Below, piece by piece: positions 30,340 through 41,286 of a DNA stretch of 64,000 nt (its first letter is position 1; each line of letters opens with the position of its first letter). The position numbers and the translations under genes are program-made. Source of the stretch: Schizochytrium sp. TIO01 (lineage: Eukaryota > Sar > Bigyra > Thraustochytrida > Thraustochytriidae); assembly GCA_004764695.1 (NCBI GenBank), contig SMSO01000034.1:141501-205500 (forward strand). Reading direction: 5' to 3'. The notes beneath the pieces were generated by a model. That model was not told where the DNA came from. It worked only from the letters and a program-made list of their open reading frames with translations, and did not search any database.

Positions 30340-30357
30340 CAGCTTGCCAGCTTGCCA

Positions 30358-30428
<71 letters not shown>
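30340..30428. repeat. (TTGC)n microsatellite
   Basis: About 17 copies of a TTGC unit, preceded by three copies of an eight-base CAGCTTGC unit. On the minus strand it reads as Lys-Gln-Ala-Ser repeats, which I take as non-coding. Confidence 0.95.
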
Positions 30429-30773
30429 AGCTAGGCATCTATGATTCGGGTGTCCAGCAAGCCTCCGCAACGAGGCTCAAGTGTCTCTAGCTAGAGGCGG
30501 AGCTTTCGCTGGAGTCAGACAGAACTCGAACAGCTTCGAAACCCTCGTCCACGATGGGTGGTCCAGGTTCCACTGGGGTTTTAGAATTATCACTCCATTA
30601 CCCCCAATCAAGCACCTGCCTAGCTGTAGCTAGCGAGGTACCTGCAGTACTGGCTTGCGCTTTCGTTTGTCCTTCTGTTGACAGCATCGCATCATCATGA
30701 ACTCAGGCTCTTCGTCTCCCTCGTAGCAGGACGGACATCTGACACCTCGTATAATATAAAGTGAAGTAGAGCC

Positions 30774-30841
30774 ATGCAATGCAATGCAATGCAATGCAAT
30801 GCAATGCAATGCAATGCAATGCAATGCAATGCAATGCAATG
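30774..30841. repeat. (ATGCA)n pentanucleotide repeat
   Basis: About 13 perfect copies of a five-base unit. It is open in all three frames on both strands, so the long overlapping open frames here are by-products. Confidence 0.95.
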
Positions 30842-31253
30842 TGGTGCCTAGAGCCTTGCGTTTCGATGGAGGACTTTGTGGCGCAGCGATTGAGTCCCAT
30901 AGCCAGACAGTCGGGTCTCTGCCAGCTACTGCTGCTGAGAGCCACACGCTTCTCACGCACCGGTCGTCAACGGTCTTTGGGCCCTCCATCATTGCTTCAC
31001 ATCGCATTCGGTCGTTTCTTTGCTTCTGTTTGGGTCAGTGAATGTAATTCATCCATTTTGTTATTCGAGGGTCTATTGTAGGTACGGACCATAGCTATAA
31101 TTAGTAGCACAGGCTATCATTTTATTTTGATGACCTGTTTCGTTCAAGTTTTCTTTTCTCTTCTTTCCTTTTCTTTTGCTTCTTTATTTATTTATTTATT
31201 TATTTATTTTATTTTAAAGTTTAGTTTTTTTAAATAATTGTTTTAGTTCTGTT

Positions 31254-31316
31254 TTGTTTGGTTTGGTTTGGTATTGTTTGGTTTGGTTTGGTTTGGTTTG
31301 GTTTGGTTTGGTTTGA
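31254..31316. repeat. (GGTTT)n pentanucleotide repeat
   Basis: About twelve copies of GGTTT with one variant. It resembles, but is not regular enough to be, a telomere-like G/T repeat. Confidence 0.9.
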
Positions 31317-34300
31317 TAATAGCTTTGCTTGGGCTCAGCTATCATGATTGCCGCCATCCATTGCAAGGAATCGTGACAACCGCGCTCCATGAGCACCGTC
31401 ACGCTGGGTGCCAGGTCACCTTGCAATAAGCTAGCTCGCTAGCTCGTCGAGACAGTGCTGGCGGAACTGCAGTGGCACAGGGTCGGCACCTCAGGCTTTA
31501 GTAAATGTAATACATACCAACGCGACCAAAAGCGAGGTGGAGGGAGGCCATCATTCAATAGATGATGATGGTCTGTTTGATGGCGATGCCTCATTCGTGC
31601 ATCATCGATGGCCCTTCTTCAGCCCGCTCCACGACAGCTCGTAAGGGCCGCACACTCGTACGGGGTGCCGCCTTCGCTGCCGTTGGAGGAGGGTTTCTGA
31701 GGCTGGGGTTGTTTCCGAGCATGCGCCACAGCTCATCTGCGAGGCTGACCAGCACAGCGCTGCCAGGAATCTCAACTCTTGCTCCATTAACGCTGACATC
31801 CATTCCTCCATGGCATTCCACGGCACTCCACGGCACTCCATGGCGTTTCATGGCATTGACGCACTCCTGAGCCAGCGAGCTTGCCTTGGAAAGCCATAGG
31901 TGCGTATGTACGTACGTACGTGCATTCCTGAGCGATGATGGAATGAATGTTACGCCGCGGCAGTGCAATCAATCAATCAATGACTGCATGCATGAAATGG
32001 AGAATGTCCTCAGGGCCCCTGATTCCTGGCGCCTCGAGCGTTAAGCTGAGTTGGACTTGGAGGCAGGGCTTTCTTCTCTTCTCGTTCGAGTTCGAGGAGA
32101 AGTAACTAACTCACCCCTTCTGTTGGATGATGCCTTGAGCTGTCTTTGAGAAGCAGTTTGTGGTCGCTGCAAATGACGTGAACTCGAAGAGTGAATGTAA
32201 TGCAATGGTGGAGCCGAATGGAGGGCGGCCAGCGAATGAGATACATACATACATAGGTAGGTGCCCAGCTAGGTACTGATGCTTGGTCGAAGCGGCTCGG
32301 CAGGAAATGGAGATGAAAGTTGACGATGAATCGGTCGATCTCTTCGTTTTCTCAGAGCCGCTTCCAGCAAGCTCATTCATGCAATTCATGCAATTCATGC
32401 AATTCTTTGACTGACTCACTCATCCATTCATTTATTCATTCATGCATGCAATTCATTTGTTCATTTATTCACTGATTCTCAAAGAACCTGGAGCAGAGGG
32501 CCGAATGTAGGTAAGGAAGAAGAGAGGTCTTCGCGGACGCAGCGGGAACTCGGGTTCTCGCTCTGGACGGACGATTGGTGGCTCGAGCAGTCAACTTGAA
32601 ACCACCAGCACATGGAAAGGACATACATGGAATTAGGAATCATTGCGAACGATTCCCACATCGGTAATACAAATCGTAACTTCTTTTATGGTTTCGAAGG
32701 TTCGTGAACTTCTTCTTCTTCTCCTTCTTTTTGTGAAAAGAAAGTAAAAGTTATTTTCTACTTTTTATTTTATTTTTTTCAATGAAAAGTTTAGTTTAGT
32801 TCTTGAAAAGAAAAAGAAAAAGAAAAATCAGCAAAAAAGAAAAAGGAAAAGAAAAGAAAAGAAAAGAGCGGATGAACGATCGATCAGATTGATTGAGTGA
32901 TAGGAAATGAACAACGATGTGGCTCAAGCGGATTCCCGACTTGCGGCGGCCTGTACAGTAGAGCATTTTGCCACTGCAAGTAGGTTATTCTGGTCCTCAC
33001 AGTAGAGAATAAGAGCGTACAGAAGAGAATGCGGGTCCACAGAAGGGAATCCGCTCGGCAGCTTGGAGCAAGAGGCGAGGAACTCCTTGTATTGCTGCCA
33101 AAACATGGTGCACACAGCCGCTCCCCTTGAACGAAGCCAGTCCTGGCGGCGGTAACTGAGCTAGTTTCCTCTGAGTTGGCAGCTTACTCACGCATATTTG
33201 TGGGTCTTCTGACAGCCAGTCGCGAGGCTGAGGCTTTCTGCTCTGTTTTTCTTGCTCAGTTTTGTTTCCTTTCTTTCTTCTTTCGCTGGAGAAGGCCTTT
33301 TTCAACTGAAGACAAAAAAACAAACTATTAAAAGATAGAAAACATTATTGATTCCTGCGTTTGTTTCTGCGAAAAGCAAAGAGCCAGGGGAAACGTAGAC
33401 GGCCTGCCTGGGGATCTTGACTGAAAGTGCTTTGGTGTCGAGAAGCGTGTCGTTTGTTGGTTTTGATGCCTTTTCGTTCATGTATTCTGGTGCAGATCTT
33501 TGTGGATCTCAAAGCGAGCTCATAAGCTATAGATCGTAAATCATAGATCATAAATCACAGATTAAAAATTCTCATAATTATAATTTAATTTGAAAATGTT
33601 TTTATAGAAAACGTTTTTCCAGGCCAGGTGCCAGTTTGTTTTAATTTCAGGAATGATGATACCATAGAAAAAGGAAGAAGGGAAAGCGGCATCCAAGATT
33701 TAACAAGTTCAAGATTCATGATGGAGAGGATATTCTACCGTTCTTCCAACGTGGCTCAGGCAGAGCGGAAGTGCGGTCTCTATCTCTTCCGATGACGATC
33801 TCTCGAAAGACGCAGAAGACAGCGACAGCCTCACTTCTATTATGCACAGCCATCAACACAACGAATCGCTATTTTCAATCGCTGTTCAAGACTTTCTTTC
33901 TTTCTTTCTTTTCTTTCTTTTCGTTCATTTTTTTAAAACAGAACCTACCTTTGCTTCTAGATATAATAAATAAAGACGAGGTTGGCCCTGCTGCTATACA
34001 GAAATGAAGCTCGAAGTCACCGTCTCAAGTTGAACCTGAAATCCTTCGTCTGCCGCTGCGGCTTTCACTGAGGAATATGAAGGTGTCCTTCTTCTTACCA
34101 TCGTTTGTCGCTGGAAGAAGAAACCAACCACCCTTTTCCACAACCAAGCACAAATAGTCTTCTGAGCATCACGATAGCTATTACCTATTGCATACCCAAG
34201 TACTTTTAAAATAAAATAATTCATTAATTTAGGGAAGGAAAAACTTAAAAAAAAAAAAAAAAAAAACTACTCTTGTTTAATTTAATGTTCTATAGAGGAG

Positions 34301-34550
34301 TGCTTAGAGAAAGAAAAAAAGCATTAAACTTTTTTAAATTAAAAAAATGATTAGAATATTAATGTGGTTAGTTGAAGGAGTGATACATGATGCGTATCTA
34401 TATATATATATGTATATGTATGTATAGTATAATATATCCTCGTCAACAATTGGACAACCGGTTGCAATTCGCGTTTGCGTTCGCCTTGGCTTGGACTTGG
34501 CCTTATACTTGGACTTTGGGTTTAGGTTAAGCTTGGTCTGGAGGCAGAAA

Positions 34551-36098
34551 ATGGCCAACCGTGGTCGCAGCGGCAGCGCCGAGGAGATCGGCGGCAGTGG
34601 TGGCGGCGGCGATGATTCCCTGCGGCAGGGCCTCGTGGTGAACGGGCATGACTTTGATTATCACCAACTCCGTGAGCAGCAACTGCAGCAGCAGCGCAGG
34701 GACCAGGAGAGAGCTCGTGGCGACATCGGTGACGATGAAGAGGACTCTAGCGATGACTATGACGGCGATGTCACCGCGACGCCTTTCTCGAGATCCCCAA
34801 TTCTCTTCTTCAAGAAGCGCTTCAAGGCCGGTTCCATTAAGGGATCCGTGTTCACTCTCGTCGTCGCCGTATGCGGAGCAGGCACCCTCTCTGTGCCATA
34901 CGCCATTGAGCAGAGTGGACTCCTTCTTGGCCTTGCTCTATTTATGGGTGGAGCTTTCATGGCGTTCTTCTCGCTCAAGATTCTCGTTATTTCCTCAGAA
35001 CTTACTGGCCGCAAGTCGTACAAAACCATCGCGGAAACTCTCTATGGACCACGCTTAAGCCTCTTCGCACAGATCATGCTTATCTTGAACTTGTACGGTA
35101 CTTCCATCAGCTACATTGTGGCCTCTGGAAGTATGGTGTCCCGGACTCTGCAGACTATCTTTGATGATTTTGAAAGCAAGATCTTGCAACAGCAGACTGT
35201 CATGTTGGTTACAACGATCCTTATTGTCATGCCACTCTGCCTGTTGCGGACCATGGGCGCGTTACGTTACTCTTCGCTCATTGGTGTCACATGCTCATGC
35301 TACCTTGCGGTAGTGGTCATGGTAACCTACTTTGAGTTCTGCGCACAACATGCCGTTGTCGAGTCTCCCTTGTACGATGGCGGCGAGCAGGTTGTTGAGT
35401 GCTTCTGGGAGAAGCCTGTCAAGTCGGACCCCATCATCCTTGCTGAATTCACTGTGGATCGCATGCTTATCACCCTCCCGATCGTTGTCTACTCATACAC
35501 TTGCCACCCGAACGTGCTTCCTATCTTTCTCGAGCTCAACAAACCCACCCGAAAGAGAATGACCAAGGTTGTCAGCCGTGCACTCGGCCTTGCATTTGTT
35601 CTCTACTCTGTCATTGGTTCCTTCGCATACCTCACCTTCAAAACCCAGCTCGAGGACAGTGAAGGCAACTTTTTGTCCAACGATTTTCACAAAAATGAGT
35701 CCGCTCTCATTGGTGCTGTCGGTATGTCACTCTCTGTCATTCTTGCAATTCCCCTCTTTGTTCACGCCTTCCGTGGTAACTTTTTCACCCTCATTGGCGA
35801 CGATGAGGTCGATCCTAAGACTGCCCCTCTGCACTGGCATGTTGGAATTTCAATTGGCATGATTGTTGCCGCGCTCATCCCGGCCATCATGATCAAGGAT
35901 ATTAGTATGGTCTTCAGTGTTCTTGGATCTACTTCGAACCCGATTATCTGCTTTGTTCTTCCTGCCATGTTTCTTTACCGTGCCGCCCCAGAAGGCATGT
36001 ACAAGTGCGAGAAAATCACGGCCGTTGTGCTAGCTGTTGCAATCACGCTCATTAGTCTGGCTTCACTTGTCAAGAATATCATCAGCTGGGTCAACTAA
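34551..36098 (+). CDS. Amino acid transporter, AAAP/SLC38-SLC36 type
   Basis: A 515-residue membrane protein when started at the ATG at 34551. I prefer this start to one 60 bases upstream because a hydrophilic tail is usual. Residues 1-95 are a cytosolic tail rich in Gly, Gln and Asp/Glu. About eleven membrane segments follow, beginning with GSVFTLVVAVCGAGTLSVPY, which carries the GAGTLSVPY signature of TM1 in this family. A long loop lies between the fifth and sixth segments. The family exchanges neutral or cationic amino acids with protons or sodium at the plasma membrane or the vacuole/lysosome. The acidic N-terminal tail is like those of vacuolar AVT-type members. Substrate cannot be told from the sequence. 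It converges with the ankyrin gene. Confidence 0.9.
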   Translation: MANRGRSGSAEEIGGSGGGGDDSLRQGLVVNGHDFDYHQLREQQLQQQRRDQERARGDIGDDEEDSSDDYDGDVTATPFSRSPILFFKKRFKAGSIKGSVFTLVVAVCGAGTLSVPYAIEQSGLLLGLALFMGGAFMAFFSLKILVISSELTGRKSYKTIAETLYGPRLSLFAQIMLILNLYGTSISYIVASGSMVSRTLQTIFDDFESKILQQQTVMLVTTILIVMPLCLLRTMGALRYSSLIGVTCSCYLAVVVMVTYFEFCAQHAVVESPLYDGGEQVVECFWEKPVKSDPIILAEFTVDRMLITLPIVVYSYTCHPNVLPIFLELNKPTRKRMTKVVSRALGLAFVLYSVIGSFAYLTFKTQLEDSEGNFLSNDFHKNESALIGAVGMSLSVILAIPLFVHAFRGNFFTLIGDDEVDPKTAPLHWHVGISIGMIVAALIPAIMIKDISMVFSVLGSTSNPIICFVLPAMFLYRAAPEGMYKCEKITAVVLAVAITLISLASLVKNIISWVN

Positions 36099-36704
36099 AT
36101 GACAATGCTTGTCACCTTGCTTATCTCTACTACTCCTAAAACGTCAGGAACGACTCTACGTTCAATACATTTACAACACATCTCGGTAGCTAATCTAGAC
36201 AATATCTTCACTTCATCAATGATCCTGACCTTACTGACATCTGGCACGCAGTCAGGCTTTACTAACTCTTACTCTTACTCGCACTTTTCTCTTTTCGTTT
36301 TCGTTTGGTTTTTTGGGAGGGGGTTCGAAGTCTTACTAGTTATGAGACGAGATTTTCAAAACTATGCACGATGATGCCACATCCTCACAGGCCAAAATAA
36401 ACAAAGACGGGAACATTCTGAGCGATTCCTTCACTTTGCAACCTCACGCATACAACTAATCTCCTGGTTCTTAGAACAAAAACAATATTCTGTACGACTA
36501 GCAAGGGATTTGCCTTTTCATTCAAGAATCTGAATGAATTTTGGATACCTTTTAATTTTATTTAATTCCTTTAAATGCTGCTGTGTAATTTACTCCTTAG
36601 GTAGGGCAACTTGAACCAAATCTATGCACAAACTGGGTTTAGACCAAAGAACGTAACTTCTTCCCGGGTTCCCAATCATCGTCAACATGAGACTTCAGGA
36701 AGAG
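36099..36704. other. Spacer between convergent genes
   Basis: Holds the 3' untranslated regions of the transporter (+) and of the ankyrin protein (-). No gene is seen. Confidence 0.6.
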
Positions 36705-38993
36705 CTAGCGGCGGAGTCGTTTGGGTAAAGTATCTCCCTCCATTCCGGACTCCTTGCCAATCGAAGGCACAGATGAAGCCTGTTCCTGACGTTCTCGTTT
36801 GGTGGACTCCTGCTTCACTGCGGCAGGACCAGTGGCTTGCTGACGATGCTTCTTGAACTTTTTGTACAGCTGAAGAAGTTTTCCGCGCAACTCTTTGTCC
36901 TTTAGCACCCTGACGAAACTCTTAAAGTCTCGTCCATGACGATCTACAGCACAGGGATCTCCACCATTGTTGAGAATAATCGATGCCATTTCCTCAGGAC
37001 AAGGGTGGCCCTCTTGGGCGGTCATTAGAAACGCTGTAAGACCCTCGTTAGACTCTTGCACTTCGATATTCGCCTTGTACTTGACGAGGAGACCTACGAT
37101 TTCTTCAATCTTTGAATGTTCTCTTCGACATGTCATCATGAGCGCAGTTCTTCCACGGTAATTCTGCAGATCAGGATTAGCACCAGACTTCAACAACGTC
37201 TCCACCACTGAGACATGTGCTTGATGACACGCATACATAAGCGCAGAGGCTCCTCTTTTATCTTGTGCATTAATGTCCTGACCGTCATACTCAAGGAGCA
37301 GTTTAACCATGTTCGCATCCCCATGGAACGACGCTTTCATCAAAAGTGTTCCTTCCTCACCTGTAAAGGAATGATTAACCTTGGAAAAAATCATCTTTGC
37401 GATTTCAACCTTCCTTCCATTGCAAGCAAGATCGAGAGCAGTATGGCCCTCCTGATCCTTGAGGTCTACTCGGGCATTGTTTTCGAGCAAGCATGCCACA
37501 ACCTCATCATTTCCTTCCATGGTCGCTGCCATTAATGCAGTGGAGCCCTTCCTGTTCTGAAAATTAATCTGGGCATTATTCAAAAGTAAGAGCTTTAGCC
37601 CAGAAAGGTTGTTGTAGAAAGCGGCAAGGTTTAATGCAGTTTCTCCTTCTTTGCCTTCCAAATCAGGTTTCGCTTTGAACTTCAAGAGATCCTCTGTGAT
37701 TTCAGAATACCCCTTTTTAACTCCTTGCATGAGAGCAGTCCACTTATTGTTGTCCTGCAGGTCAACTTGGGCCCCATTCTGTAACAAATCAAACACGACG
37801 GTCGCGTGTCGGTTGCCCACAGCATGCATCAGAGCGGTTGAACCTTCGTAATCTTTCACATCAATGCCTGCTCCGTTCTCACAAAGAATCCTTACAATGT
37901 CCGTGTGCGATTTCAAGGATGCCAAGATAAGGGCAGTTTGACCTTTCTTGTTTTGTAAGTCAACATCAACTCCATGATCGAGGAGGGTCTCAACGATATC
38001 CGCGTGGTTCTCATCAGTCGCTTTCATCAGGGCTGTCTCTCCCTTTACATCACGCAAGTCCGTAGTCGCGTTGGCTTCGAGTAAGTACTCCGTGCTTCTA
38101 AGTGAGCCGTGAGATGACGCTAGAAGAAGGGCACACTGACCATCTTTATTTTGATGGTTGATGTTTGCCCTTTTCTGGTGGAAGGTCTTGACAAGATCGC
38201 GGTGATCAAGCATGGATGCGTGCAAAAGGGCAGTGTTTTGGTCCACGTCTGTCAGGTCAACGTCAGCGCCCCCGTCAAGCAGTTGCTGAACAACATCGAC
38301 ATGATTACCTTTTGTAGCAAAAGTCAGAGCACTCCAACCCCTGCAGTCCTGCACATCAATTGCAGCCTTTCCTCTGAAAAGAAGAATGCTCACGGTCTTG
38401 GAATGACCTTCAGACGACGCCAACATCAGTGCAGTCTTGCCCTTCTCGTCCTTTATGTTGACGTGTGCGCCTCGTTTAAGGAGGAGCTGTACCAACTCCT
38501 CATGACCCATCTCAGAGGCTTTCATCAATGCTGTTTCGTTCTCGTTATCTCTCAGATTGACCTTAGCGTCGGACTCTATCAAAAGGCTTGCAATATTCGT
38601 GTCCCCTCTCCTCGCTGCAATCATCAACGGAGTTTGTCCACAATCATCACGCGAGTTAACAACCGCACGCCTTCCGAGCAAGCATCTCGCAAGGGGCTCA
38701 TGGCTACCCTCACACGCAAGCATGAGTAGGGTCTTTCCGTAATCATCACGTAATTGAATATTGGCCCCTTCGTCCAATATCTCCTTTACACGCGAGGTAT
38801 TGCCGTGGCAGACTGCATTGATTAGGACCGAAGCATTGCGAACGCCAAAGACATCCAGCTTCTGATCGCCTGTCGGTGTCTTGACTTTCGCAGCTCTCCT
38901 CATCTCGTCAGTGGGGTAGCCTTCGGCTCCACCGCCACGACTGAAGAGCTGGAAAACGTTTTGCATAAGTTTCCCCGCCTTCGTCAATCCCAA
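36705..38993 (-). CDS. Protein of about 20 ankyrin repeats
   Basis: A 762-residue protein. Residues about 50-680 are nearly continuous ankyrin repeats of 33 residues, I count 19 plus a partial one, most with the GxTALMxA core and a closing (A/V)(D/N) before the next repeat. The N terminus (1-45) and C terminus (690-762) lack repeats; the C terminus is basic and ends in PKRLRR, a plausible nuclear localisation signal. There is no TIR, kinase or membrane domain. The repeat wording is close to the ankyrin repeats of the TIR proteins at 7203 and 18972, so the modules may share ancestry. It is probably a binding scaffold; partner unknown. Single exon. Confidence 0.88.
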   Translation of the reverse strand: MGLTKAGKLMQNVFQLFSRGGGAEGYPTDEMRRAAKVKTPTGDQKLDVFGVRNASVLINAVCHGNTSRVKEILDEGANIQLRDDYGKTLLMLACEGSHEPLARCLLGRRAVVNSRDDCGQTPLMIAARRGDTNIASLLIESDAKVNLRDNENETALMKASEMGHEELVQLLLKRGAHVNIKDEKGKTALMLASSEGHSKTVSILLFRGKAAIDVQDCRGWSALTFATKGNHVDVVQQLLDGGADVDLTDVDQNTALLHASMLDHRDLVKTFHQKRANINHQNKDGQCALLLASSHGSLRSTEYLLEANATTDLRDVKGETALMKATDENHADIVETLLDHGVDVDLQNKKGQTALILASLKSHTDIVRILCENGAGIDVKDYEGSTALMHAVGNRHATVVFDLLQNGAQVDLQDNNKWTALMQGVKKGYSEITEDLLKFKAKPDLEGKEGETALNLAAFYNNLSGLKLLLLNNAQINFQNRKGSTALMAATMEGNDEVVACLLENNARVDLKDQEGHTALDLACNGRKVEIAKMIFSKVNHSFTGEEGTLLMKASFHGDANMVKLLLEYDGQDINAQDKRGASALMYACHQAHVSVVETLLKSGANPDLQNYRGRTALMMTCRREHSKIEEIVGLLVKYKANIEVQESNEGLTAFLMTAQEGHPCPEEMASIILNNGGDPCAVDRHGRDFKSFVRVLKDKELRGKLLQLYKKFKKHRQQATGPAAVKQESTKRERQEQASSVPSIGKESGMEGDTLPKRLRR

Positions 38994-39918
38994 AGGTCAG
39001 CAAACGTAGCTCTTCTCCTCGACCTAGCGATGATTCTTGAAGTGATTGTTCTGGTTTTGCTTCAGCTCTGCAGGCTTAAAAAAAAATTAATAATCACAAA
39101 TTTGTCTGTTTGAGAGCGCTAAGACCCTTATACGCTACTTAAGCAATGCAGGATGAGAGCACCACTGCAAATGGAAAGAAAGGAAAAGAAGACTATGAGC
39201 GTAAAAAAAAACAAGAAAACCAGCAATGGGTCAGACGCTATAGAAAGTTCTTCGATAAAGCTAAACTCCAAAGGAGATACTAAATTAGGATTTGCTACAG
39301 GTCAAGTAGTTTCCCTCTCTTAGAAAAGAAAAGGTTTTTACAATTAAAAATGTATGCGAGCACAAGTAGGAAGAGGAAGAGCCATCAGGTTTTTGAGAGC
39401 GAAAGTGATGAGAACGCTTGGAAATAGTTGATTGCACAAAAGGAGAGTGAGGAACAAGGTGTTTTTCTTTTTATAACCGAAGTAAAGGTTTTGGAGTGTA
39501 ATGTTCAGAGGTGATACAACTGATCAAGTAACTGGTTTCACGCTAATTTGAAGGAGACCGCCAGCCGATTCTAATGGAATAGTACAGTTTTGTTTTACTG
39601 AAGCTAGACTGTATTGTTAACATGAACGCTCACGCCATCCTACAGCTACGTACGCAACTTTATACTATGCATACATAGATCCTTGAATAGTAAAAGCCAA
39701 ACATAGTCTCAGTAGACCTTGAGGGGGGAGGGAGGAGGACGCCAGCTGAGTTAACCATAAGCAACGAACGGTCTAAAATACAACTACAACAAGACGCGCA
39801 GCTTTTCCGATGTTAATTAATGTTTTAAGTTTTTGTGAAATCTGTTGGGGTTCGAATTTAGAATAGAAAGAAAGACGTAAGAGACTACTACCTGCTGAAT
39901 ATATTTCTATAAAAGTTG
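38994..39918. other. Spacer between two minus-strand genes
   Basis: About 925 bases, AT-rich and without a gene. The left side should carry the ankyrin gene promoter, the right side the 3' untranslated region of the reductase gene. Confidence 0.55.
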
Positions 39919-41286
39919 TCACGTTGTAGTAGCCTGCGGAGGCTTGCGATTGAGTTTCATATGTGCGCTAATGAGGTGATTCGACGAGAGGGCTGCATTT
40001 AAAGAAATTTCTCCTGCAAGAACCGTAGCTGCGACTAGCTGGGAGAGTTGAGCAGCATTTGCGCCTGGCTTCTCAGCGTTAGCACCAGCCACCCCGAGCA
40101 TCTCCAGGCACGCCCTTTGCGACGCAAGAGATGTACCCCCGCCCACAGTGCCCACTTCAATGCTGGGCATCGTCACCGAGATGTGAATTGATTCTCCGCC
40201 GTCTACAGCCTCCATAAGTGTCATGCAGTTGCTTGATTCAACATTCTGAGCAGGGTCTTGACCTGTTGCAAGGAAGATGGCAGTGACCATGTTTGAGGCA
40301 TGCGCATTGTTCCCGCCGATGGATCCCGCCATAGCGGATCCTACTAGGTTTTTTGCGACATTTAAGGATACAAGTGCTTCAATACTTGTCTTGAGAACTC
40401 TTTCCACGACACTATGGGGGATTGTGGTTTCGCAGATAACTGACTTACCTCGACCTTGGGTCCAATTCACAGCACTAGGTTTTTTGTCTGTACACACATT
40501 TCCTGAGAGAGCTACCAGTTCTGCCTTAGTCTGGGTTACTAGCTCCTGTACAATAAGGTTCACGCCTTTACCCACCATGTTCATTCCCATAGCGTCTCCA
40601 GTGGTTGCTTCAAAGCGAAGAAATACAAAGCGACCTGCAATGCTTGGCGTGACTTTTTGGAGAGCACCATGGTTTGTAGTTGTACCAAAGACATCCTTCA
40701 TCATCTTTAGTTGTGCATCTTCTTGAATCCAGGTAACAAAGTCTGCTGCATCCACAGCAGTAGGAAATGCCAAACACGGCGATCGAGTCATGCCATCTCG
40801 CACCACACGAGCTCTGGCACCGTACACCGATTCTCGAATCGCCCGAGCGCCGCGGTTTGTAGAGGCTATGAGAGCACCTTCAGTGGTAGCCATTGGGATA
40901 TGATACATTTTTTCATTCACAAGTAAAGGTCCTATTACGCCAACTGGAATAGGCACAAAGCCAATGACGTTCTCGCAATTGGTACCATGCACCTGGTCAT
41001 AAAACTTCGCGAGGTCAAAGTCTCCGTGCTTTGCAGGCACCTTTTTAAGGCCAGCAGCTTGCTCTGGCTCGAGCATTTCTGCAATCATATCCCGTCTAAC
41101 CTCCACAGCCTTTGATGTGTTCCCCAAGACCCTCTCCAACTGGTGGTGTTGTGTATTACGACTATCCTGCGTGAATTTCGCGAGATTCCCAGACCTTTGC
41201 CGTACCCACGCAGGAAGTGTGTATGCAGCAACTCTGTTGCTGTTTCTTTGCAAGGCCATCATTCTGGGTCGTTCAGAACCTTTCAC
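39919..41286 (-). CDS. HMG-CoA reductase, class I catalytic domain without membrane anchor
   Basis: A 455-residue enzyme that reduces HMG-CoA to mevalonate with NADPH, the committed step to sterols and isoprenoids. Class I signatures are visible: ENVIGFVPIPVGVIGPL near 105, the catalytic Glu136 in ATTEGALIA, GDAMGMNM at 230-237, the catalytic Lys in TDKKPSAVNW (266-275), GQDPAQNVESSNC with Asp344, TVGGGTSLASQ at 380-390, and His442 in the C-terminal SAHMKLNRK. There is no sterol-sensing or membrane domain, unlike the ER enzymes of animals, fungi and plants. The AMPK-type Ser after the catalytic His region is replaced by Lys-Pro. The Arg-rich, acid-poor first 40 residues could be a mitochondrial presequence, as for the short trypanosomatid enzyme; the start may be Met9 or Met10. 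Confidence 0.93.
   Translation of the reverse strand: MKGSERPRMMALQRNSNRVAAYTLPAWVRQRSGNLAKFTQDSRNTQHHQLERVLGNTSKAVEVRRDMIAEMLEPEQAAGLKKVPAKHGDFDLAKFYDQVHGTNCENVIGFVPIPVGVIGPLLVNEKMYHIPMATTEGALIASTNRGARAIRESVYGARARVVRDGMTRSPCLAFPTAVDAADFVTWIQEDAQLKMMKDVFGTTTNHGALQKVTPSIAGRFVFLRFEATTGDAMGMNMVGKGVNLIVQELVTQTKAELVALSGNVCTDKKPSAVNWTQGRGKSVICETTIPHSVVERVLKTSIEALVSLNVAKNLVGSAMAGSIGGNNAHASNMVTAIFLATGQDPAQNVESSNCMTLMEAVDGGESIHISVTMPSIEVGTVGGGTSLASQRACLEMLGVAGANAEKPGANAAQLSQLVAATVLAGEISLNAALSSNHLISAHMKLNRKPPQATTT

Larger units (their letters stand above)
26847..34550. other. Gene-poor, microsatellite-rich segment
   Basis: About 7.7 kb with no recognisable gene on either strand. It alternates AT-rich stretches (28560-28830, 32680-32870, 34200-34440) and GC-richer stretches (29220-30770, 31370-32660). 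It holds many simple repeats: ATTCA near 28262-28310, AAGC near 28960-29006, poly-A at 29153-29182, TTGC at 30352-30428, ATGCA at 30774-30841, TTTA at 31180-31215, GGTTT at 31254-31316, ATGCAATTC at 32378-32404 and TATATG at 34395-34432. Open frames across these repeats (for example a Cys-Ile-Ala-Leu-His repeat) are artefacts. The last 100 bases are the probable transporter promoter. Confidence 0.6.

Noticed and set aside
30703-31081. Frames with Cys-Ile-Ala-Leu-His or Met-Gln-Cys-Asn-Ala repeats on both strands
   Set aside because: A perfect five-base microsatellite stays open in all frames; no flanking coding signal.
31254-31316. Interstitial telomere repeat
   Set aside because: The GGTTT unit is irregular, short and does not match the common TTAGGG or TTTAGGG telomere types.
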